A stretch of 64,000 bases of DNA from Bacillus sp. FSL H8-0547 (GTDB taxonomy: Bacteria > Bacillota > Bacilli > Bacillales > Bacillaceae). The notes beneath the pieces are model-generated. The model was given only the letters and a program-made list of their open reading frames with translations, searched no databases and was not told where the DNA came from. Each line of letters begins with the position of its first letter. Position 1 is the stretch's first letter. A program made the position numbers and the translations under genes. Below, in pieces: positions 25,941 to 37,929 of the stretch. Location: contig JBBODD010000001.1 of NCBI GenBank assembly GCA_038002745.1, positions 2,232,001 through 2,296,000 on the forward strand, in the 5' to 3' direction.

Positions 25941-27116
25941 ATGTTTATGTTTGAAAAACCGCTTGGCATGAGGGATACACTGCCATCGCTCTATCATACA
26001 AAAAAACAGGTCAGGGAACGGATGACCGATGCAATTGGAAAATGGGGCTTTCAGTTTATTGAAACGCCTACACTTGAATTTTACGATACTGTCGGTGTTC
26101 AATCCGCCATTTCAGAAGGCAAGCTATTTAAGCTTCTCGATCAGCAGGGACACACGCTCGTCCTCCGGCCTGATATGACTGCGCCGATTGCGCGTGTGGC
26201 AGCATCCCGGTTTTATCAGGAGGATTATCCGCTGCGTCTGGCGTATGATGCGAACGTCTTTCGCGCACAGCAGCGCGAGGGAGGGCGTCCGGCAGAGTTT
26301 GAGCAAATCGGAACGGAACTCATTGGAGATGCAACGACAAGCGGTGATGCGGAAGTAATTGCCCTTATGATTGCCGTTCTGAAAGAGGCCGGTCTGCGTG
26401 ATTTCAAGGTTGCCATCGGCCACATCGGATTTGCTGATGCCCTTTTCAAGGAGATCCTTGGGAATCAGGAGCGGGCAGATGTACTTCGCCGTTTTCTTTA
26501 CGAAAAGAACTACGTGGGATACAGAGAACATGTGAAAGGATTGCCGCTGTCTTCCATTGATAAAGGAAGACTGCTTCAGCTCCTGCAGCTTAGAGGCGGC
26601 GAGGATAAACTCGCACTTGCGTCTGAGCTTGCTTCAAGCAAAGAAGCAAAAGAAGCGGCTGCAGAGCTTGAAAAACTGTGGCTGCATCTGAAGGATTTTG
26701 GAGCAGCGGAATCTGTGAAGCTTGACTTGAATATTGTCAGCCATATGAGCTATTACACAGGTATTCTGTTTGAAGTGTACGCAGGAAACATCGGATTTCC
26801 TGTCGGCAGCGGAGGTCGGTACAACAAGCTGCTTGAACGCTTTAACACTCCGGCTCCGGCAACAGGATTCGGTATCAGGCTCGACAGGCTCATTGAATCG
26901 CTTGGAGAAGAAGACAAACAGCCTGACATTCACTGTATCCTTTACAGCGGGGAGAGAAGAGCAGAAGCCATTACACAGGCTGCACATCTCCGCGGACAGG
27001 GAAAACAGGTGACGATGCAGGATATTACGGGTGTCAATGATGTTGACTCCTATACGAAGCAGTTTACGGACGTGAGTTATTTTATCGGATCAAGAAAGGG
27101 AGAGCAGGATGAGTAA
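25941..27116 (+). CDS. hisZ: ATP phosphoribosyltransferase regulatory subunit
   Basis: HisZ is a catalytically inactive histidyl-tRNA synthetase paralog that pairs with the short form of HisG to make an allosteric ATP phosphoribosyltransferase. The 391-aa protein has class II synthetase-like features: motif 2 region [15 protein letters not shown], and [18 protein letters not shown]. It lacks the anticodon-binding domain. ATG at 25941, with AAAGAGGTG upstream, gives the family start [15 protein letters not shown] and the length I recall for B. subtilis. It overlaps hisG by eight bases and heads the his operon. Confidence 0.95.
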   Translation: MFMFEKPLGMRDTLPSLYHTKKQVRERMTDAIGKWGFQFIETPTLEFYDTVGVQSAISEGKLFKLLDQQGHTLVLRPDMTAPIARVAASRFYQEDYPLRLAYDANVFRAQQREGGRPAEFEQIGTELIGDATTSGDAEVIALMIAVLKEAGLRDFKVAIGHIGFADALFKEILGNQERADVLRRFLYEKNYVGYREHVKGLPLSSIDKGRLLQLLQLRGGEDKLALASELASSKEAKEAAAELEKLWLHLKDFGAAESVKLDLNIVSHMSYYTGILFEVYAGNIGFPVGSGGRYNKLLERFNTPAPATGFGIRLDRLIESLGEEDKQPDIHCILYSGERRAEAITQAAHLRGQGKQVTMQDITGVNDVDSYTKQFTDVSYFIGSRKGEQDE

Positions 27117-27750
27117 CATGCTGACGATTGCCATGCCGAAGGGAAGAATTTTTGAAGAAGCGGCTGATCTGCTCAGAAAAGCAGGGTACAAGCTGCCGCC
27201 TGAATTTGATGAATCGCGTAAACTCATTCTTGAGGTGCCGGCTGAAAAGATGAGATTTATCCTTGCTAAGCCGATGGATGTTGCCACATATGTTGAGCAC
27301 GGGGTAGCGGATATCGGGATAGCCGGTAAAGACGTGATGCTTGAGGAAGAGCGGGATGTGTACGAAGTGCTAGATCTGAACATCAGCGAGTGCTACCTGG
27401 CTGTAGCCGGTCTGCCGGGGGGCAGCGGCACAGGTGCAGTGGCTCCTAAAGTGGCCACGAAGTATCCCGGAGTTGCTTCCTCTTATTTCAGGGAGCAGGG
27501 AGAACAGGTTGAAATTATTAAGCTTAACGGATCGATTGAGCTTGCGCCTTTGATCGGGCTTGCCGACAGGATTGTCGATATCGTTTCAACAGGACGCACG
27601 CTTAAGGAAAACGGTCTTGTGGAGTTTGAGAAAATTTGCAGCATTACCTCGCGTCTGATTGTAAACCCTGTAAGCTACAGAATGAAGGATGAACAGATTG
27701 ATGAGCTTGTCAGCCGTCTTTCAGCTGTTGTAGAGGGGGATGCACTATGA
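27109..27750 (+). CDS. hisG: ATP phosphoribosyltransferase, short form
   Basis: HisG catalyses the first step of histidine synthesis, joining ATP and PRPP. At 213 aa it is the short (HisZ-dependent) form without the C-terminal regulatory ACT-like domain. Motifs include AMPKGRI near the N-terminus, GIAGKDV, and the PRPP-binding region [16 protein letters not shown]. It overlaps hisZ by eight bases and hisD by ATGA. Confidence 0.97.
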   Translation: MSNMLTIAMPKGRIFEEAADLLRKAGYKLPPEFDESRKLILEVPAEKMRFILAKPMDVATYVEHGVADIGIAGKDVMLEEERDVYEVLDLNISECYLAVAGLPGGSGTGAVAPKVATKYPGVASSYFREQGEQVEIIKLNGSIELAPLIGLADRIVDIVSTGRTLKENGLVEFEKICSITSRLIVNPVSYRMKDEQIDELVSRLSAVVEGDAL

Positions 27751-29015
27751 GAATTGAGCGACTAACAGGCGCGTCCGCATCATTAAAACGATCCATTGAT
27801 TCAGGGACAGAAACTCAGCGTGATGCGGTGAAATCAATTATTGAAAAGGTGAAGCAAAAGGGAGATGCAGCCCTGTTTGCTTTTACGGAAAAATTTGACG
27901 GCGTGTCACTGTCTGGTTTAAAGGTAACGGAAGCTGAAACTCAGGCTGCCTATCAGGAATTAGATCAGGAAACGGCGGATATTATCCGCGAAGCGGCTGC
28001 AAATATCCGTTCATTTCACGAAAAGCAAAAGCGCGAGTCGTGGATGACGTATAAAGAAGACGGGACGATGCTCGGGCAGAAAATCACGCCTCTTGACGCG
28101 GCGGGTGTTTATGTACCGGGCGGAACGGCTGCCTATCCTTCCTCTGTTCTGATGAACGTCATTCCGGCTCAGGCAGCGGGTGTGAAGCGGATCGTACTTG
28201 TATCCCCGCCGAATAAAGAAGGCACGTTGCCTGCAGGCGTCCTCGTCGCCGCAAAAGAGCTTGGCGTGGAGGAGATCTACAAGGCCGGCGGAGCGCAGGC
28301 AGTTGCAGCCCTTGCATACGGCACAGAAACTATCAGACCGGTTGATAAAATAACGGGGCCCGGAAACATTTATGTAGCTCTGGCAAAAAGAGAAGTATTT
28401 GGAGATGTTGCGATTGATATGATCGCGGGTCCGAGTGAAATTGTGGTTCTTGCCGACAAAACCGCTGTTCCGGGAGAAGTGGCGGCTGATCTTTTATCAC
28501 AGGCCGAGCACGATGCCCTTGCATCAAGCGTGCTTGTCACAGATTCAATGGAGCTTGCCGAGGCCGTTTCTTCAGAAGTGCAAAAGCAGCTCCAGACGCT
28601 TCCGCGCAGAGAAATCGCGTCTGCATCGATTGAAAATTACGGGTATATCTATGTCGCGGATTCACTTGATGAAGCAGTTGCGGCTGTCAACGAACTGGCG
28701 CCTGAGCATCTTGAGATTCTGACAGAGAATCCGATGGAGATGGTTGGCAGCATTCGTCATGCGGGAGCCATTTTCCTTGGAAGGTACAGCTCTGAGCCCG
28801 TCGGCGATTATTTTGCAGGCCCGAATCATGTTCTGCCTACTAACGGTACGGCACGGTTCTCAAGTCCCCTTTCTGTCGATGATTTTATCAAGAAAACGAG
28901 CATCATTTCATATAGTGAAAAAGCTTTTGCGCAGTCAGCGGAAAAGATTGCGGCCTTTGCCCGTCTTGAAGGTCTTGAAGCACATGCACGCGCCATTGAG
29001 GAGCGCTTAAAATAG
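27747..29015 (+). CDS. hisD: Histidinol dehydrogenase
   Basis: HisD oxidises L-histidinol to L-histidine in two NAD-dependent steps and completes the pathway. The 422-aa zinc enzyme has the [17 protein letters not shown] segment, the signature around [21 protein letters not shown] and a conserved [12 protein letters not shown] loop. It starts within the hisG stop (ATGA) and is followed by hisB after 12 bases. Confidence 0.97.
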   Translation: MRIERLTGASASLKRSIDSGTETQRDAVKSIIEKVKQKGDAALFAFTEKFDGVSLSGLKVTEAETQAAYQELDQETADIIREAAANIRSFHEKQKRESWMTYKEDGTMLGQKITPLDAAGVYVPGGTAAYPSSVLMNVIPAQAAGVKRIVLVSPPNKEGTLPAGVLVAAKELGVEEIYKAGGAQAVAALAYGTETIRPVDKITGPGNIYVALAKREVFGDVAIDMIAGPSEIVVLADKTAVPGEVAADLLSQAEHDALASSVLVTDSMELAEAVSSEVQKQLQTLPRREIASASIENYGYIYVADSLDEAVAAVNELAPEHLEILTENPMEMVGSIRHAGAIFLGRYSSEPVGDYFAGPNHVLPTNGTARFSSPLSVDDFIKKTSIISYSEKAFAQSAEKIAAFARLEGLEAHARAIEERLK

Positions 29016-29027
29016 GAGGATGTCAAA

Positions 29028-29615
29028 ATGGAACGAACAGCAAGTCTGCAAAGAACGACGAATGAAACCGATATTTCCCTTTCTCTTGCGATAGATGGAG
29101 AAGGAATCTCAGAACTCAATACAGGCGTGCCGTTTATGACGCACATGCTGGACCTTTTTACAAAACACGGCCAGTTTAATTTGACCGTTGCAGCAAACGG
29201 CGACACGGAAATTGACGGCCATCACACAACTGAAGACATCGGCATCTGTCTTGGACAGGCCTTCAGAGAAGCTCTTGGAGATAAGAGAGGCATTAAACGC
29301 TACGGTCAGGCGATGGTTCCGATGGATGAAGCACTCGCCCAGGTTGTGGTGGACCTCAGCAACCGTCCTCACTTCGAGCTGAAGGGAGAGTTTCCGAGTC
29401 CGACAGTCGGCAATTTTGATACAGAGCTTGTTCATGAGTTCCTATGGAAGTTTGCTCTTGAAGCCCGCATCAATCTTCACGTCATTGTCCATTACGGCCG
29501 CAACACACACCATATGATTGAAGCTGTTTTTAAGGCACTGGGAAGAGCGCTTGATGAAGCATCAACGATTGATCCGCGGATCAAAGGAGTGCCGTCGACG
29601 AAGGGAATGTTGTAA
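29028..29615 (+). CDS. hisB: Imidazoleglycerol-phosphate dehydratase
   Basis: HisB dehydrates imidazoleglycerol phosphate to imidazole-acetol phosphate. The 195-aa monofunctional dehydratase has the metal-binding motifs DGHHTTEDIG and HYGRNTHHMIEA, with no fused histidinol phosphatase. It has AGGAGG upstream and its stop is directly followed by the hisH ATG. No histidinol-phosphate aminotransferase or phosphatase gene lies in this operon; as in B. subtilis they must be elsewhere. Confidence 0.97.
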   Translation: MERTASLQRTTNETDISLSLAIDGEGISELNTGVPFMTHMLDLFTKHGQFNLTVAANGDTEIDGHHTTEDIGICLGQAFREALGDKRGIKRYGQAMVPMDEALAQVVVDLSNRPHFELKGEFPSPTVGNFDTELVHEFLWKFALEARINLHVIVHYGRNTHHMIEAVFKALGRALDEASTIDPRIKGVPSTKGML

Positions 29616-30251
29616 ATGATCGGGATTATAGATTATGGCATGGGGAACCTCTACAGCGTCAGCAAGGCGCTTGAACGCCTGAATGTTTCCTATTTCATTT
29701 CTGACAGCCCTGAAGAGCTTGACCGGGCGTCCGGTCTTATTCTTCCGGGAGTAGGGTCATTTAAAGACGCAATGGCCATTTTAAACGAAACAGGATTGGC
29801 AGCGTACATAAAAGAGGCTGCACGTGCAGAAAAACCGCTGCTCGGCATTTGCCTTGGCATGCAGCTGCTGTTTGATTCGAGCGAGGAAAACGGCCTCACA
29901 GAGGGACTTTCCCTTTTGAAGGGGACCGTCGTTCATTTTCCGGAAGATGTCATGAAAAGAGATCAGCTGAAGGTTCCTCACATGGGCTGGAACAGACTTC
30001 GCCTGAACAGAGAGAGTGAATTGCTGGATGGGATTGAGGAAGGGTACTCCTATTTTGTCCACTCCTATTACGTAAAAGCAGAAGCTGATGCCACAGTGAT
30101 TGCAGCCGCAGACTACGGTGTGGAAGTACCGGCAGTGGTTGGCGAAGGAAATGTCTACGGAACACAGTTCCACCCTGAAAAGAGCAGTCATACTGGAATC
30201 GGCATTCTGAGGAACTTTGTTAAAATTGTTGAAGAGAAGGTGAAACCATGA
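29616..30251 (+). CDS. hisH: Imidazole glycerol phosphate synthase, glutaminase subunit
   Basis: HisH releases ammonia from glutamine and channels it to HisF. The 211-aa class I glutamine amidotransferase has the nucleophile elbow GICLGMQLL (catalytic Cys about residue 80) and the His-Glu pair in [14 protein letters not shown] oxyanion-strand segment is also present. It abuts hisB and overlaps hisA by ATGA. Confidence 0.97.
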   Translation: MIGIIDYGMGNLYSVSKALERLNVSYFISDSPEELDRASGLILPGVGSFKDAMAILNETGLAAYIKEAARAEKPLLGICLGMQLLFDSSEENGLTEGLSLLKGTVVHFPEDVMKRDQLKVPHMGWNRLRLNRESELLDGIEEGYSYFVHSYYVKAEADATVIAAADYGVEVPAVVGEGNVYGTQFHPEKSSHTGIGILRNFVKIVEEKVKP

Positions 30252-30985
30252 GTGAATTTATCATCTATCCCGCCATTGATATGAGGGGAGGCAAATGTGT
30301 CCGTCTCATACAGGGAGATTACGCAAAGGAAACGGTGTATGGCGATTCTCCTTTTGAAATGGCGAAAGTATTTGCTGAAAAAGGAGCCGAGTGGATTCAC
30401 ATGGTGGACCTTGACGGTGCAAAAGCAGGCAGGCGTGTGAATGACAATCATGTGATTGAAGTTGCACGAAAGCTTAATGTGAAGGTGCAGATAGGCGGAG
30501 GGATCCGCTCTGAGGAAGATGTGGACTATTACCTTTCAAATAGCGTTTCCCGCGTCATTCTTGGCAGCTCCGCTATCTCAAATCCGGAATTTGTGAAAAA
30601 AATGCTCTCCAAGTACGGCGAGAAAATTGCAATCGGCATTGATGCGAAAGACGGTTTTGTTTCAACGGAAGGCTGGGTGGAAACCTCGACTGTGAAAGCG
30701 ACTGAGCTTGGAATGGAGCTTGCTGCAGCCGGTGCTGAAACCTTCATTTTCACAGATATCGCGACAGACGGCATGCTTTCCGGACCGAATGTGGATGCTG
30801 TGTGTGAAATGGCAAAAGCGACAGGCAAAGAAGTGATCGCATCAGGAGGAGTCAGTTCACTGAATGACCTCGTCATTCTAGCTGCCTTCGCGGCAAACGG
30901 CGTTGCCGGAGCGATTGTCGGAAAAGCGCTCTATACAAACCAGTTTGATCTGGCGGAAGCGCTGGAAGAGGTGAAGCGGGCATGA
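30248..30985 (+). CDS. hisA: ProFAR isomerase
   Basis: HisA performs the Amadori rearrangement of ProFAR to PRFAR. The 245-aa (beta/alpha)8 barrel has the first-strand catalytic aspartate in [14 protein letters not shown], the phosphate-binding GGGIRS and IASGGVSSL loops, and a central FTDIATDGM. Its internal half-barrel repeat resembles hisF, which follows with an ATGA overlap. Confidence 0.96.
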   Translation: MSEFIIYPAIDMRGGKCVRLIQGDYAKETVYGDSPFEMAKVFAEKGAEWIHMVDLDGAKAGRRVNDNHVIEVARKLNVKVQIGGGIRSEEDVDYYLSNSVSRVILGSSAISNPEFVKKMLSKYGEKIAIGIDAKDGFVSTEGWVETSTVKATELGMELAAAGAETFIFTDIATDGMLSGPNVDAVCEMAKATGKEVIASGGVSSLNDLVILAAFAANGVAGAIVGKALYTNQFDLAEALEEVKRA

Positions 30986-31740
30986 TCACAAAACGCATTA
31001 TCCCATGCCTTGATGTCAAAGACGGCAGGGTCGTAAAGGGCATCCAGTTTTTAGGTCTTCGTGACGCGGGAGATCCTGTTGAACTGGCGAAGTTTTACGA
31101 CAAAGAGGGAGCAGACGAGCTTGTATTCCTCGATATTTCTGCATCCCATGAAGGCAGAAAAACGATGGCAGACGTTGTGGAGAGTGTAGCCGCGCAGCTT
31201 GCGATTCCCTTTACGGTTGGTGGAGGCATCAACTCCCTAGAGGATATGAAACGAATTCTTCGTGCAGGAGCCGATAAGGTGTCTGTCAATACTTCGGCGG
31301 TGCTGCGTCCGGAGCTGATTACAGAAGGCGCCCGCTTTTTTGGGTCCCAGTGCATCGTCGTTGCAATCGATGCAAGGTTTGATGCGGAATCGGGAACTTA
31401 TTTGGTGTACACACATGGCGGAAGAGAGAAAACAGACTGGGAAGTAACCGAATGGGCAACAGAAGCAGTGAAGCGAGGAGCCGGGGAAATCCTGCTTACG
31501 AGCATGAACAGCGACGGAGAAAAGAGCGGGTTTGACCTGAAGCTGAACCGGATGGTAAGCGACGCTGTAACGGTTCCCGTGATTGCATCCGGTGGTGCCG
31601 GCAATGCCGATCACTTTGCTGATGCATTTAAAGAGGGAAAAGCGGATGCCGCACTGGCAGCTTCTATTTTTCACTATAAAGAAACGTCCGTAAAAGAAGT
31701 AAAAGACTACTTAAAAACGCAGGGAGTGTTAGTCAGATGA
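30982..31740 (+). CDS. hisF: Imidazole glycerol phosphate synthase, cyclase subunit
   Basis: HisF uses HisH-derived ammonia to turn PRFAR into imidazoleglycerol phosphate and AICAR. The 252-aa barrel has the catalytic aspartate in [14 protein letters not shown], the [10 protein letters not shown] loop, [15 protein letters not shown] with the second aspartate, and [11 protein letters not shown]. It overlaps hisA and hisI. Confidence 0.97.
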   Translation: MITKRIIPCLDVKDGRVVKGIQFLGLRDAGDPVELAKFYDKEGADELVFLDISASHEGRKTMADVVESVAAQLAIPFTVGGGINSLEDMKRILRAGADKVSVNTSAVLRPELITEGARFFGSQCIVVAIDARFDAESGTYLVYTHGGREKTDWEVTEWATEAVKRGAGEILLTSMNSDGEKSGFDLKLNRMVSDAVTVPVIASGGAGNADHFADAFKEGKADAALAASIFHYKETSVKEVKDYLKTQGVLVR

Positions 31741-32366
31741 ACCTGGAATCCGTAAAATTCGATCAAAATGGCTTAGTCCCTGCCATCGTACAGGATGCAG
31801 CAAGCAAAGAAGTTCTTACACTTGCTTATATGAATAAGGAATCTCTTCAAAAAACAATCGAAACGAAGCAAACGTGGTTTTACAGCCGTTCAAGACAGGA
31901 GCTCTGGAACAAAGGGGCAACTTCAGGCAACACCCAGGAGGTTGAGGGGCTGAAGTATGACTGTGATCAGGATGCCCTTCTTGTATTAGTGAAGCCTGCA
32001 GGTCCTGCATGTCATACCGGCGCCTATTCCTGTTTTTCCGAAACGCTGTTCGGCAAGGCGCAGGAATCAGGTCCCGACCGCTTTAACATCCTGAGCACTC
32101 TTGAAAAGCTGATTGCAGAGCGTGAAGCTGAAATGCCTGAGGGCTCCTATACAACCTACCTTTTCACAGAGGGAGTAGACAAAATCCTCAAAAAAGTCGG
32201 CGAGGAAGCATCTGAAGTCATCATTGCCGCCAAAAACCGCGACGCGGAGGAGCTGAAATGGGAAGCAGCCGATCTGCTGTTCCATCTCATGGTGCTCCTC
32301 AGAGAACAGAAGCTGCCGCTCGATGAAGTTCTGAGTGTGTTGAAAGAGCGTCATGCTTCAAAGTAA
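31737..32366 (+). CDS. hisI: Bifunctional PR-AMP cyclohydrolase / PR-ATP pyrophosphatase
   Basis: The 209-aa HisIE fusion catalyses the second and third steps of histidine synthesis. The N-terminal HisI domain (1-115) has [28 protein letters not shown] and the zinc cysteines in [10 protein letters not shown] and GPACHTG. The C-terminal HisE domain (about 118-205) has [19 protein letters not shown] and [13 protein letters not shown]. It is the last gene of the operon, overlapping hisF and followed by a terminator. Confidence 0.97.
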   Translation: MNLESVKFDQNGLVPAIVQDAASKEVLTLAYMNKESLQKTIETKQTWFYSRSRQELWNKGATSGNTQEVEGLKYDCDQDALLVLVKPAGPACHTGAYSCFSETLFGKAQESGPDRFNILSTLEKLIAEREAEMPEGSYTTYLFTEGVDKILKKVGEEASEVIIAAKNRDAEELKWEAADLLFHLMVLLREQKLPLDEVLSVLKERHASK

Positions 32367-32391
32367 AGCCCTTTATTTTGGGGCTTTTTTT
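32365..32391 (+). terminator. his operon terminator
   Basis: AAAGCCC / GGGGCTTT-type stem with loop TTTATTTTG, followed by seven T residues, at the hisI stop. Confidence 0.9.
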
Positions 32392-32596
32392 GTTGTGAGT
32401 GACCTGTTGAGTTCTCTGCAATCCTGCGGGAAAAAAGGTACAAGCGGATTATCCTGTTCTGCTTGCAAATTGTTTGCCCCGCTGTTCTTTTGACCATGAT
32501 AGAACAAGAGCTTTTAATTTTTGCCACCTGCTATTGTTGTACTTCCCCAGTGTGGTATACTAACCTACGGCAGAAGTAAAGAAATGGAGGATTTCA

Positions 32597-34066
32597 GTGG
32601 GTAAACAATCAACCAACAGTGAACAGAAAGCGCAGATTGTCCCTTTCTTCCAAGACGGACAGTACTTTTACCGTAAGGGCATGAAAGCCTATCGGGAGCG
32701 AGACGTATTAAGAGCGGGCAAGTGGATTGAGCGTGCCATAAAGCTTGAGCCTGATCATATCGTGATGCTCAGCCAGCTTGCAGCCATCTATACCGAACTT
32801 GGAAAATATCAGCAATCAAACGAGCTTTTAACATATATTCTAAAAAACCTTGATAGCGGGTTATCAGAGTGCCATTACTTTATGGCCAATAATTACGCGC
32901 ATCTGGGTCTTTTTCATGAAGCCTATAAATGTGCGACAGAATACCAGTCTAAGGAGCCGGACGGCGAATTTATCGAAGAAACGGAGGATCTTCTGGAGCT
33001 TTTGACAATTGAAAGCGCGGATGAGGAAGATCTGTTTTCTGATTCTGACGAACTGATCGTGAAGCAGGATGCAGCAAAATCCCTTCTTGAGAACGGAAAG
33101 CTTGAAGAAGCCATTGTGCTTCTGAAGGAAATTACGGCAGACTTTCCTGAGTTCTGGTCTGCCTACAACAACTTATCCCTGGCCTATTTTTACATGGGAG
33201 ATGTCGATCGGGCGAAAGAACACCTTGATATGGTGCTGGATAAAAATCCCGGCAACCTTCATGCATTGTGCAACTTGATGGTGTTTTATTATTATGAGCG
33301 CCAGGATGACAAAGTGGAAGAACTCGCGCAGCGCATGGGGAGAATCCACCCGATTCTGTTTGAACACAGATATAAGCTTGGTGCGACATTTGCTCTTGTC
33401 GGACAGTACGAGCTTGCTTATAAATGGCTGAAGGCAATCTACAGACAGGGATTTGACGGTGACGAAACGTTTTACTACTGGCTTTCTTATTCCGCTTATT
33501 TTACTGGAAGAGAACAGTTTGCCAGAAACTGCTTTGACCGCGTTCTTGAGATGAATCCCGAAAAAGAGGGATCAGAGCCGTGGGCTAAAGAGAAAAAATC
33601 AGTGGAGCGGCCGATGACCATGCCGATTGAAGAGCGTCTGCTGGCCATTTTTTTAGCAGCTGAAACGAATCAGCTCGATCAAATTCAGGTTTTTAAAACA
33701 TCAAAAATTCCCCAGTCTGCATTCGAAAGAGAGTTTATGGATCTCGCAATTGCGCATGTTAATGGGGAGATCAAAAAAAGCGTGTCTGAGAAATCCAGAT
33801 TCACCTACCAAGCAGCACAGGTTCTCTTCAAAAACAACAAGGGTCTGAATGAAGGACTTTACTTGTTCTTCTTTAAGACGGCTCTGAAAGCAAAACGTGA
33901 AGAGCTGCCTTTAAGCAACCATCTTGCATGGGCAGGAGCACTTGAGTATGTATGGAAGAAGGAAAACGGCTATAAAGTGACACAGACGGAAACGGCTAAA
34001 CAATACTCCATATCCGGCAAAACCCTGTCCAAATATTCAGCTTACATCCGGAACCTCTGGTCGTGA
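32597..34066 (+). CDS. yvcD: Tetratricopeptide-repeat protein YvcD
   Basis: The 489-aa soluble protein is built largely of TPR helices. Clear units include residues around 38-71 (RAGKWIERAIKLEPDHIVML) and 160-230 (LEEAIVLLKEITADFPEFW, then DVDRAKEHLDMVLDKNP). A C-terminal region of unknown fold ends in a helix-turn-helix-like KQYSISGKTLSKYSAYIRNL. It matches YvcD between his and trxB in B. subtilis. No enzymatic motif was seen, and the partner is unknown. GTG at 32597 follows GGAGGATTTCA. Confidence 0.85.
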   Translation: MGKQSTNSEQKAQIVPFFQDGQYFYRKGMKAYRERDVLRAGKWIERAIKLEPDHIVMLSQLAAIYTELGKYQQSNELLTYILKNLDSGLSECHYFMANNYAHLGLFHEAYKCATEYQSKEPDGEFIEETEDLLELLTIESADEEDLFSDSDELIVKQDAAKSLLENGKLEEAIVLLKEITADFPEFWSAYNNLSLAYFYMGDVDRAKEHLDMVLDKNPGNLHALCNLMVFYYYERQDDKVEELAQRMGRIHPILFEHRYKLGATFALVGQYELAYKWLKAIYRQGFDGDETFYYWLSYSAYFTGREQFARNCFDRVLEMNPEKEGSEPWAKEKKSVERPMTMPIEERLLAIFLAAETNQLDQIQVFKTSKIPQSAFEREFMDLAIAHVNGEIKKSVSEKSRFTYQAAQVLFKNNKGLNEGLYLFFFKTALKAKREELPLSNHLAWAGALEYVWKKENGYKVTQTETAKQYSISGKTLSKYSAYIRNLWS

Positions 34067-34164
34067 GCAAATAAATGGCATGAAATCCTTATCTTTTATA
34101 GGATAGGAGTATGGGAGAAGCATCCCGTATACGAACTATTTGTGCGAACCCAAGGAGTGATTGA

Positions 34165-35118
<954 letters not shown>

Positions 35119-35240
35119 TCCCTTTAAAGCTTTAAACAAGTTCATAAAAACGTAACTCTGTTTTAACTCTCCTGTAACACCACTGAAATAATAATGGGGT
35201 ACTATATAAATAGTAATTGACCCCCTTTTATAAATATTTT

Positions 35241-35277
35241 TTGAGTACGGGCGCCCTTTCCCGTACTCCTTTTTTTT
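35241..35277 (+). terminator. Terminator downstream of trxB
   Basis: GAGTACGGG / CCCGTACTC stem with an eight-base loop followed by CCTTTTTTTT. It sits in a 346-bp gap (35119-35464) that otherwise holds an AT-rich stretch and the yvcI promoter. It is 120 bp from the trxB stop, so a short untranslated RNA ending here is possible. Confidence 0.88.
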
Positions 35278-35381
35278 GTCCAAAAAACTGAAACATTCCT
35301 TCGTACATGCCGTATATATACTTAAGTGCTGTTTCCAGCAGAAAACAAGAAAATAAAAATCGTGCCGCAAGCCCCCGTTCA

Positions 35382-35410
35382 TTGTGAGGCTGTGCGCAAA
35401 ATAGTATAAT
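35382..35410 (+). promoter_or_regulatory. Sigma-A promoter of the yvcI-rapZ-yvcK-whiA-crh cluster
   Basis: TTGTGA (35382-35387), a 17-bp spacer, then a perfect TATAAT (35405-35410). No other candidate this strong was seen before crh. Confidence 0.75.
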
Positions 35411-35464
35411 AAAAAGGAAGAAAAACAATGACGGCCTGCCGATTAAATCCAGAGGTGAAGAGTT

Positions 35465-35923
35465 TTGCAAAGAGTGACGAATTGCGTATTAGTACAGGAC
35501 GATAAAATTCTTCTCCTGCAAAAACCGAGAAGAGGATGGTGGGTGGCACCCGGCGGAAAGATGGAGCAGGGTGAATCAATTAAAGACACTGTCATACGGG
35601 AATATCGCGAAGAAACAGGCATATATTTAAAAAACCCAAAAATCAAAGGCATCTTTACCTTTATTATTAAAGAAGGAAATGAAATTGTTTCCGAATGGAT
35701 GATGTTTACGTTTTTCGCTACTGAATTTACAGGCGAAAATGTGGACCAGTCCGAAGAAGGAAAGCTGAAGTGGCATTCACTTGAAGAAGTCACAGAGCTT
35801 CCAATGGCTCCGGGAGATCATCATATTCTTGAATTCATGATGAAGGGGGCAGGCTTGATCTACGGCACATTCACATATACTCCTGATTTTGAGCTGCTTG
35901 CCTACCGCCTGGATCCGCAGTAG
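35465..35923 (+). CDS. yvcI: NUDIX hydrolase YvcI (MutT-like)
   Basis: The 152-aa NUDIX hydrolase has the Nudix box starting GGKMEQGESIKDTVIREYRE and continuing ETGI (residues about 37-60). It would act on nucleoside diphosphate derivatives, with the exact substrate unknown. Start TTG at 35465 follows CAGAGGTGAAG. A short upstream frame with its own ribosome site (35428-35505) overlaps this start. It is the first gene of a cluster with rapZ, yvcK, whiA and crh. Confidence 0.88.
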   Translation: MQRVTNCVLVQDDKILLLQKPRRGWWVAPGGKMEQGESIKDTVIREYREETGIYLKNPKIKGIFTFIIKEGNEIVSEWMMFTFFATEFTGENVDQSEEGKLKWHSLEEVTELPMAPGDHHILEFMMKGAGLIYGTFTYTPDFELLAYRLDPQ

Positions 35924-35978
35924 TCTGCTCAGACATACCAATATACACGTAACGAGAATGTGAGAGGAGGCAATCAAA

Positions 35979-36866
35979 ATGAGTACAGGCAGTGTTCAGG
36001 ACATCAAGATGGTCATTATTACAGGCATGTCCGGAGCTGGAAAAACAGTGGCGATTCAGAGCTTTGAAGATCTTGGCTATTTCTGCGTGGATAACCTTCC
36101 GCCGACGCTGCTGCCTAAATTCCTTGAACTGATGAAAGAATCGGGATCAAAGATGAACAAGGTTGCCCTTGTAATGGACCTTAGGGGAAGAGAGTTTTTC
36201 GAAAGCCTGTTTCAGGCGCTTGATGATATAGCTGAGACAACCTGGATCAGCCCGCAGATCCTGTTCCTAGATGCAAAGGATGCAACTCTTGTGACACGCT
36301 ACAAGGAGACACGGAGATCCCATCCGCTTGCAACGACAGGTCTGCCGCTTGAAGGCATCAAAAATGAGCGGGAGCTGCTTGAGGAGCTGAAAGGCCGTGC
36401 ACAGCTTATTTTTGATACATCAGAACTGAAGCCTCGCGAACTCAGAGAAAAAATTCTGAAGCAGTTTGCGGAAGATGCCGAGCATACCTTCTCGGTCAAT
36501 GTGCTTTCATTTGGTTTTAAATACGGGGTTCCGATTGATGCGGATCTGGTTTTTGATGTCAGATTCCTCCCGAATCCTCACTATATCGACCATATGAGGC
36601 CAAAAACAGGACTTGAAGAGGAAGTCTCCTCTTATGTCCTTAAGTGGACGGAAACGCAGAAGTTCCTTGAAAAAGTGCTTGATCTGCTGACGTTCATGCT
36701 GCCTTACTACAAGCGGGAAGGCAAGAGCCAGCTTGTTATTGCGATCGGGTGCACAGGCGGACAGCACCGTTCGGTCACATTGGCGGAACACATTGCGAAG
36801 CATTACAAAAACGATTACCAGACGCACGTATCACACCGTGATATTGAGCGCAGAAGCCGTCATTAA
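35979..36866 (+). CDS. rapZ: RNase adapter / P-loop protein RapZ (YvcJ)
   Basis: The 295-aa protein has a P-loop GMSGAGKT (about residues 13-20) and a C-terminal domain with the family motif [11 protein letters not shown], closing with [11 protein letters not shown]. In enterobacteria RapZ senses glucosamine-6-phosphate and delivers small RNAs to RNase E. In Bacillus YvcJ is a GTPase/ATPase linked to competence, and the RNA role is unproven. ATG at 35979 follows GAGGAGGCAA. The stop shares one base with the yvcK start. Confidence 0.96.
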   Translation: MSTGSVQDIKMVIITGMSGAGKTVAIQSFEDLGYFCVDNLPPTLLPKFLELMKESGSKMNKVALVMDLRGREFFESLFQALDDIAETTWISPQILFLDAKDATLVTRYKETRRSHPLATTGLPLEGIKNERELLEELKGRAQLIFDTSELKPRELREKILKQFAEDAEHTFSVNVLSFGFKYGVPIDADLVFDVRFLPNPHYIDHMRPKTGLEEEVSSYVLKWTETQKFLEKVLDLLTFMLPYYKREGKSQLVIAIGCTGGQHRSVTLAEHIAKHYKNDYQTHVSHRDIERRSRH

Positions 36867-37825
36867 TGACAGCTCCTTCTAATCGGCCAAATGTTGTTAT
36901 AATCGGCGGAGGAACCGGTTTATCTGTCCTTCTGCGGGGCTTAAAGGTATACCCTGTGGATATTACAGCGATTGTGACTGTAGCAGATGACGGCGGAAGC
37001 TCTGGCCGGCTCCGCGATGAACTGAGTATTCCGCCGCCGGGTGACATACGCAATGTGTTAGCTGCGCTCTCAGATGTGGAACCCCTTGTTGAAAATTTGT
37101 TTCAGCACCGCTTCAATAAAGGCAACAGTCTGACAGGGCACTCTCTTGGGAACCTGATTCTTGCCGCCATGACGAACATCACGGGAGATTTCTTCCACGC
37201 GGTCACCGAGATGAGCAAAGTGCTGAATGTCCGGGGAAAAGTCCTTCCGGCTGCAAACAAAAGCGTTGTGCTTCATGCAGAGATGGAAGATGGCACCATT
37301 GTCTCCGGAGAATCTAAAATTCCTTACTCAGGGAAAAAGATCAAACGGGTCTTTCTTTCACCCGAAACGATCGAGCCCCTCGAGGAAGCAATTGACGTCA
37401 TCCGAAAGGCAGACCTGATTCTTATAGGACCGGGAAGTCTTTATACAAGCATACTGCCGAATCTGCTCGTGCCCAAACTCGGTGATGAAGTATGCAAGGC
37501 GAAAGCCAAAAAAGTGTACATCTGCAATGTGATGACACAGGCCGGCGAAACCCTTGACTACACAGCATCTGATCATGTTAGAGCACTCAACGACCATATG
37601 AAATGCAAGTTCATCGATACAATTTTAGTGAATGATGAAGTGATTCCTGATATGATGAAAGCATTATATGCAGAAGAACTGGCAAAACCGGTAAACTATG
37701 ATATAGAGGCACTCCGTGAACTGGGTCTTGAAATTGTCCACGATAAGATTGTCTCCTATGAAAATAACGTCATTCGGCATGACACCGTAAAGGTAGCAAA
37801 GCTCCTGTATGAGATGATTACTTAA
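36866..37825 (+). CDS. yvcK: Gluconeogenesis/morphogenesis factor YvcK (GlmR)
   Basis: The 319-aa protein of the CofD/UPF0052 fold has the nucleotide-sugar binding motif IGGGTGLSVLLRGLK near the N-terminus, VADDGGSSGRLRDEL (about 37-51) and GNLILAAM. In B. subtilis YvcK/GlmR binds UDP-GlcNAc and adjusts carbon flow into peptidoglycan precursors; mutants fail on gluconeogenic substrates. It is coupled to rapZ by one shared base. Confidence 0.96.
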   Translation: MTAPSNRPNVVIIGGGTGLSVLLRGLKVYPVDITAIVTVADDGGSSGRLRDELSIPPPGDIRNVLAALSDVEPLVENLFQHRFNKGNSLTGHSLGNLILAAMTNITGDFFHAVTEMSKVLNVRGKVLPAANKSVVLHAEMEDGTIVSGESKIPYSGKKIKRVFLSPETIEPLEEAIDVIRKADLILIGPGSLYTSILPNLLVPKLGDEVCKAKAKKVYICNVMTQAGETLDYTASDHVRALNDHMKCKFIDTILVNDEVIPDMMKALYAEELAKPVNYDIEALRELGLEIVHDKIVSYENNVIRHDTVKVAKLLYEMIT

Positions 37826-37929
37826 TAGATTTCGGCACTCCGCGGAGCCTGCAGAACAATCCGCGGAAAACGGCAAAAAAATAAAGAGTGCAAACGAATG
37901 CATTCATACTGATTGGAGGGTGCAGAACG

